The notes under the pieces: generated by a model
What the model saw: only the letters and a program-made list of their open reading frames with translations
Told to the model about the DNA's origin: nothing
The model's database searches: none
Assembly: GCA_948099385.1 (NCBI GenBank)
Contig: CANUEZ040000116.1
Span: 16,626,001-16,690,000, forward strand
From: Fasciola hepatica
Lineage: Eukaryota; Platyhelminthes; Trematoda; Plagiorchiida; Fasciolidae
DNA: 64,000 bases
Reading direction: 5' to 3'
Part shown: in pieces, positions 61,178 to 64,000 of the stretch
Position numbering within the stretch: the first letter of the stretch is position 1
Layout of the letters: each line of letters begins with the position of its first letter
Translations under genes and position numbers: made by a program

Positions 61178-61202
61178 TACGGAGTAAACCCCGTCACATC
61201 AA

Positions 61203-61517
61203 TCAGAACATCACTTTGAGTGGTACGAAAATGTGAAAATGAATGTATTGGCCGTTCCAAGTTGCTTTCCTATGCACTGACCACTGAACGGAACCATCAC
61301 TTCGGCGGCTTACACAAACATCTAAGTGCGGTAGACTGTTCTCCTTTTCTTGTTCCAAAGTGGATTGAACATCTGGATGGGTTGTGTTTAATCTGTTAAG
61401 CAGCACATTTGGATCAACTTTGATATCTACTACACATGTACCGTTTGTATAAAGTGCTCCCTTCTGTTGTTGACTTGAGTTGGTTATTTTCAAGTTTTGC
61501 CATGAAAATATCAGCAC
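61203..61517 (-). pseudogene. PLE reverse transcriptase fragment, inverted
   Basis: A minus-strand frame of 104 codons with VLLNRLNTTHPDVQ, TLEQEKENSLPHLDVCVSRR and SVHRKATWNGQYIHF. These match the PLE RT region after the catalytic Asp residues (consensus phrase: LxFLDVxVSRK, then VYRKxT). The catalytic YVDD-type motif is upstream of the captured segment and absent, so it cannot function. Confidence 0.83.
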
Positions 61518-62252
61518 AATTTCTTCCCACTCAAAGTGAAGAGAAATCGAATACGTTGGTTGATGAACAGAGCAAAGAAAATCTGCACGGAAGACAGTAG
61601 AAAATGAAATTTGTTTGCTGAGGATTGTTTTCGTAGAAAACGGCTATCCTGAACAGTTCATTGACAGGACGATGCAACGACATGAAGATAGGCCAAGACA
61701 GACAGTGGTCCAAAAGAAGCCCGTATATGTCCCTTTACCATCCAACGAATACTAACAGGAGCAGTCAGTAGAACATTCTACGCTGCACAGCTACAAATTA
61801 TGTTCGAGTCCAAACCGATCGTGTGTTTCCGACTGAAGGATAAAGTGCCAGATTCTGCAACATCTTTTTGTGTGTATTCATTTACTTGTTCCTGTGGGAC
61901 CAGGTACGTTGGCCGCACGACCAGGCCCTTTTTGGACCGTGTTCGTGAACACCGCTCGGCTTGGTTGAGCACTGGAGCAATTAAGACAATTACGAGTGCT
62001 GTGTGTTCACACCTTGTTGAGTCAAACCATTCAGTAGAGGTTATAAATGCTTTTCGTACCATTTACAAAGTCCGGGGCAAGCAATCAAGACTTGTCAAAT
62101 GTCGCATCTTAGCCACAGCCGAGGCCGTGAGAATTCGACTCTACAATCCTCCCCTGTGCGCTCAGAAACAATTTGTGCAAGCACTTAAACCACCATGGCC
62201 CACTTCTTGTTCCCGAACACGTGAGCAACCACTCGAACATTCTTCACTGTGA
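61211..62252 (+). mobile_element. Penelope-like element (PLE), internally inverted copy
   Basis: The right part (about 61522-62252) reads on the plus strand as a linker (RIRWLMNRAKKIC, then ENGYPEQFIDRTMQRHEDRP) followed by a GIY-YIG endonuclease. The left part (61517-61203) is the adjacent upstream RT segment in reverse orientation. In an ordinary PLE the RT precedes the linker on one strand. Both parts share the junction segment CCACTCAAAGTGA (61527-61539 plus, 61211-61223 minus), where the RT segment would continue into the linker. The copy is 5'-truncated and frameshifted. Confidence 0.85.
61745..62252 (+). pseudogene. PLE GIY-YIG endonuclease domain
   Basis: From FYAAQLQIMFESKPI through CVYSFTCSCGTRYVGRTTRP and LDRVREHRSAW to SHLVESNHSVEV. 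The Cys-x-Cys-Gly and YVGRTxR features are the PLE version of the GIY-YIG nuclease that nicks target DNA. The frame is open for 150 codons from 61800, and no inactivating stop lies within the domain. It continues to CAQKQFVQALKPPWP, a terminus seen in fluke PLEs. Isolated from its RT, it is presumably inert. Confidence 0.85.
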
Positions 62253-62359
62253 TCAATTTCACATGCGCACACTCACGTGCACAGACAGATTTGGACGATC
62301 CTTTCCCTTTGTTGTTTTGAGTCATATTTAATGTTATGTATTGGTATGAGTACGAATAA

Positions 62360-62850
62360 CTGCAAACGAGCTTGTTCGCCAAGCCGTTGTGCTCACAATG
62401 GTCTTTACTGATGACAACTGATACACAACGTTCCGACGTGTTTTCAGTGGTGTTACGGATGGTCTCAAGTTGTGTGCTGTCCCATTCATTGAGGACGGCT
62501 GACAAAACCCCATGCAGAGTGCTGGGGACTCCTTCATCTGCACAGACTCGCCTCGCTAATAGACCGCGGACATTTTCAGTTTATTCCAAGCCTGGACTGC
62601 GGGTGCTCCAGTTCACGGGCTTGATCCTCCGATGAAGTAGTCACTTTCTGGTGAGAATGACCATAGGTTTGGCTGAGTTGTCATGTTGAAATTTCATGGC
62701 CCTTGGTCGATTTCCCGGAATCGTCCGTATCAAAAATGAACTCAGCGTTCTGACGTATGGGTCAGCCGACTGCTTCACGTCCAAGAATGCTAGCTGTGGT
62801 TTTTCGTCTCCAAAAGATGAGCAGTCATCCATCTCTGAGCCACCACTGAA
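62360..62850 (-). mobile_element. Tc1-like DNA transposon relic, transposase C-terminal half
   Basis: Minus strand: LAFLDVKQSADPYVR, then KFQHDNSAK (equivalent of QDNAxxH around the second catalytic Asp). Next is KPVNWSTRSPGLE, a stop, then TENVRGLLARRVCADE (equivalent of WPxxSPDLNPIENxWGLLARRVY), and NEWDSTQLETIRN with RCVSVV. The third catalytic position is Gly instead of Asp and a stop follows, so it is dead. Terminal inverted repeats were not found. The upstream half appears cut off near the TA array at 62923. Confidence 0.82.
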
Positions 62851-62921
62851 GGCTTAACGAGTGAGGCCCAAGTTGGTTTTCTTGAAATCCTACCAGTGGT
62901 ATGTGATTACATCAGGGGTCT

Positions 62922-62922
<1 letters not shown>

Positions 62923-63013
<91 letters not shown>
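62923..63013. repeat. (TA)n microsatellite
   Basis: About 45 TA units with one TG interruption near 63001. Confidence 0.97.
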
Positions 63014-64000
63014 GCTGATCATTCAGGTTATGTTATATCTGGAGTTCGTTAGGTCGTCTGAAGGAGGACACGAGATGTAAATTGTAAACAGCCAAGTCTG
63101 AGGTGCGGTGAGATTCTGACTTGGACAACCTTGTAGCGCGGTCTGACACCAGGCGTGAAAAGTGTGGTTCACTGGATTCTAATTGCCTATTATTTCTGAT
63201 AACGTGATGGATCATCCACTCCCGGTCATTGTTCTGTAGTTCTGTAATGACAGAGAAAAACATGGAGAATTAAGGTGTGATAACAAGAAAAGTATCCACC
63301 AGAATCAAATATTTCCTATTAGTATAAATGAAATGCAAACTGCTTTTCCCGTCCGTGTTGTTTACTAACTTGGTGTGAAATTGTGGGAAGGAGCATGCAC
63401 GTGGCATATACGTTTATTATTTTTGTCCCAGTAGCTCGAACGGAGGGGTGGGGGTTGAGAGGTGTTGGTCGTACTAGATCTAATACAGAATCCGCCTGTA
63501 CCATGGATACAACGATAACGGAGAGTATTTCTCTGGCCCACCATTTTTGCAGTCTTTTCCTCCTACCCGGACTAGCTGCCTTACTCCCAGGAGAGTCATG
63601 TGATGAAGAGTTGTAAACACTTTAATTGCTAGTCTGTAGAGCAACTTTAACAGTTGGACTCCAACTCGAAAAGGGGTGGGGTGGGGGTATCGTAGCTGGT
63701 ACTGTTTCCCTTCTTCGTGTTGTGTCCATTAACCCACCATGTCCTCCCTTTGCCAGTTCTGTTGCTATCTGGTGAGTGAGAAATAGTCACGAATTGCATG
63801 GTTCGGTAAAGAGTATGAGTATATACAATTTGGGTCAGCACACGTGTCACCTGTGAGCTATGAAGTGTGTATCCCCGTTCGTTTCACAGTCAACAGAAAG
63901 GCAATGAGAGCGGTGTCACCGGTATCTGGGTATCTGAATTGGGCTGAACTGAATAGTGGATGATGAAAACTACTCGCATTACTCACTTAAGCGGGCAAAC
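63014..64000. other. Non-coding stretch with SINE fragment
   Basis: A weak SINE family A tail-like segment lies near 63175-63225 (plus strand, AATTGCCTATTATTTCTGAT). No gene recognised up to the window edge. Confidence 0.4.

Overview
The window is eukaryotic, intron-bearing and repeat-rich. It carries long dinucleotide and tetranucleotide microsatellites, tRNA-derived SINEs, many 5'-truncated non-LTR retrotransposons, a gypsy-type LTR element, a Penelope-like element (PLE) and a Tc1-like relic. The retroelement proteins (an RTE-like endonuclease/RT family, CR1/SR-like RTs, and a PLE with a GIY-YIG endonuclease) look like those I know from digenean flatworm (fluke) genomes. I therefore infer a trematode; the genus cannot be fixed from the sequence alone.

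One host gene is well supported. It lies on the minus strand and encodes a large transcription factor with a sequence-specific (SOX/TCF/MAT-type) HMG box. The box is split by a 9.27-kb phase-0 intron: a 281-nt upstream exon (33184-33464) carries a C2H2-like motif, a basic patch and the first nine residues of the box, and a 2.68-kb terminal exon (21233-23911) carries the rest of the box and a roughly 825-residue low-complexity tail. A polyadenylation signal lies about 270 bp beyond the stop. The true 5' end is not visible.

Layout. 1-11.8 kb: non-coding, microsatellites (including a 456-bp TATG array), SINE copies and a small LINE relic. 11.8-18.3 kb: an RTE-like LINE next to a decayed gypsy element, both minus strand. 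18.3-20.9 kb: nothing recognised. 20.9-33.5 kb: the HMG-box gene, its intron holding SINE copies. 33.5-40.4 kb: mostly unassigned, with a TATA-containing repeat whose partner is near 51.5 kb. 40.4-50.2 kb: a graveyard of six truncated LINEs in both orientations. 50.2-58 kb: microsatellites, purine tracts, two SINE families (one in a head-to-head pair). About 58.0-58.65 kb: an unassigned coding-like block. 60-63 kb: a CR1-like LINE tail, an internally inverted PLE copy and a Tc1-like transposase relic, separated by TA arrays.

No prokaryotic operon, CRISPR array, rRNA or convincing functional tRNA gene was seen. Family calls come from recognising protein motifs by eye, without database searches.
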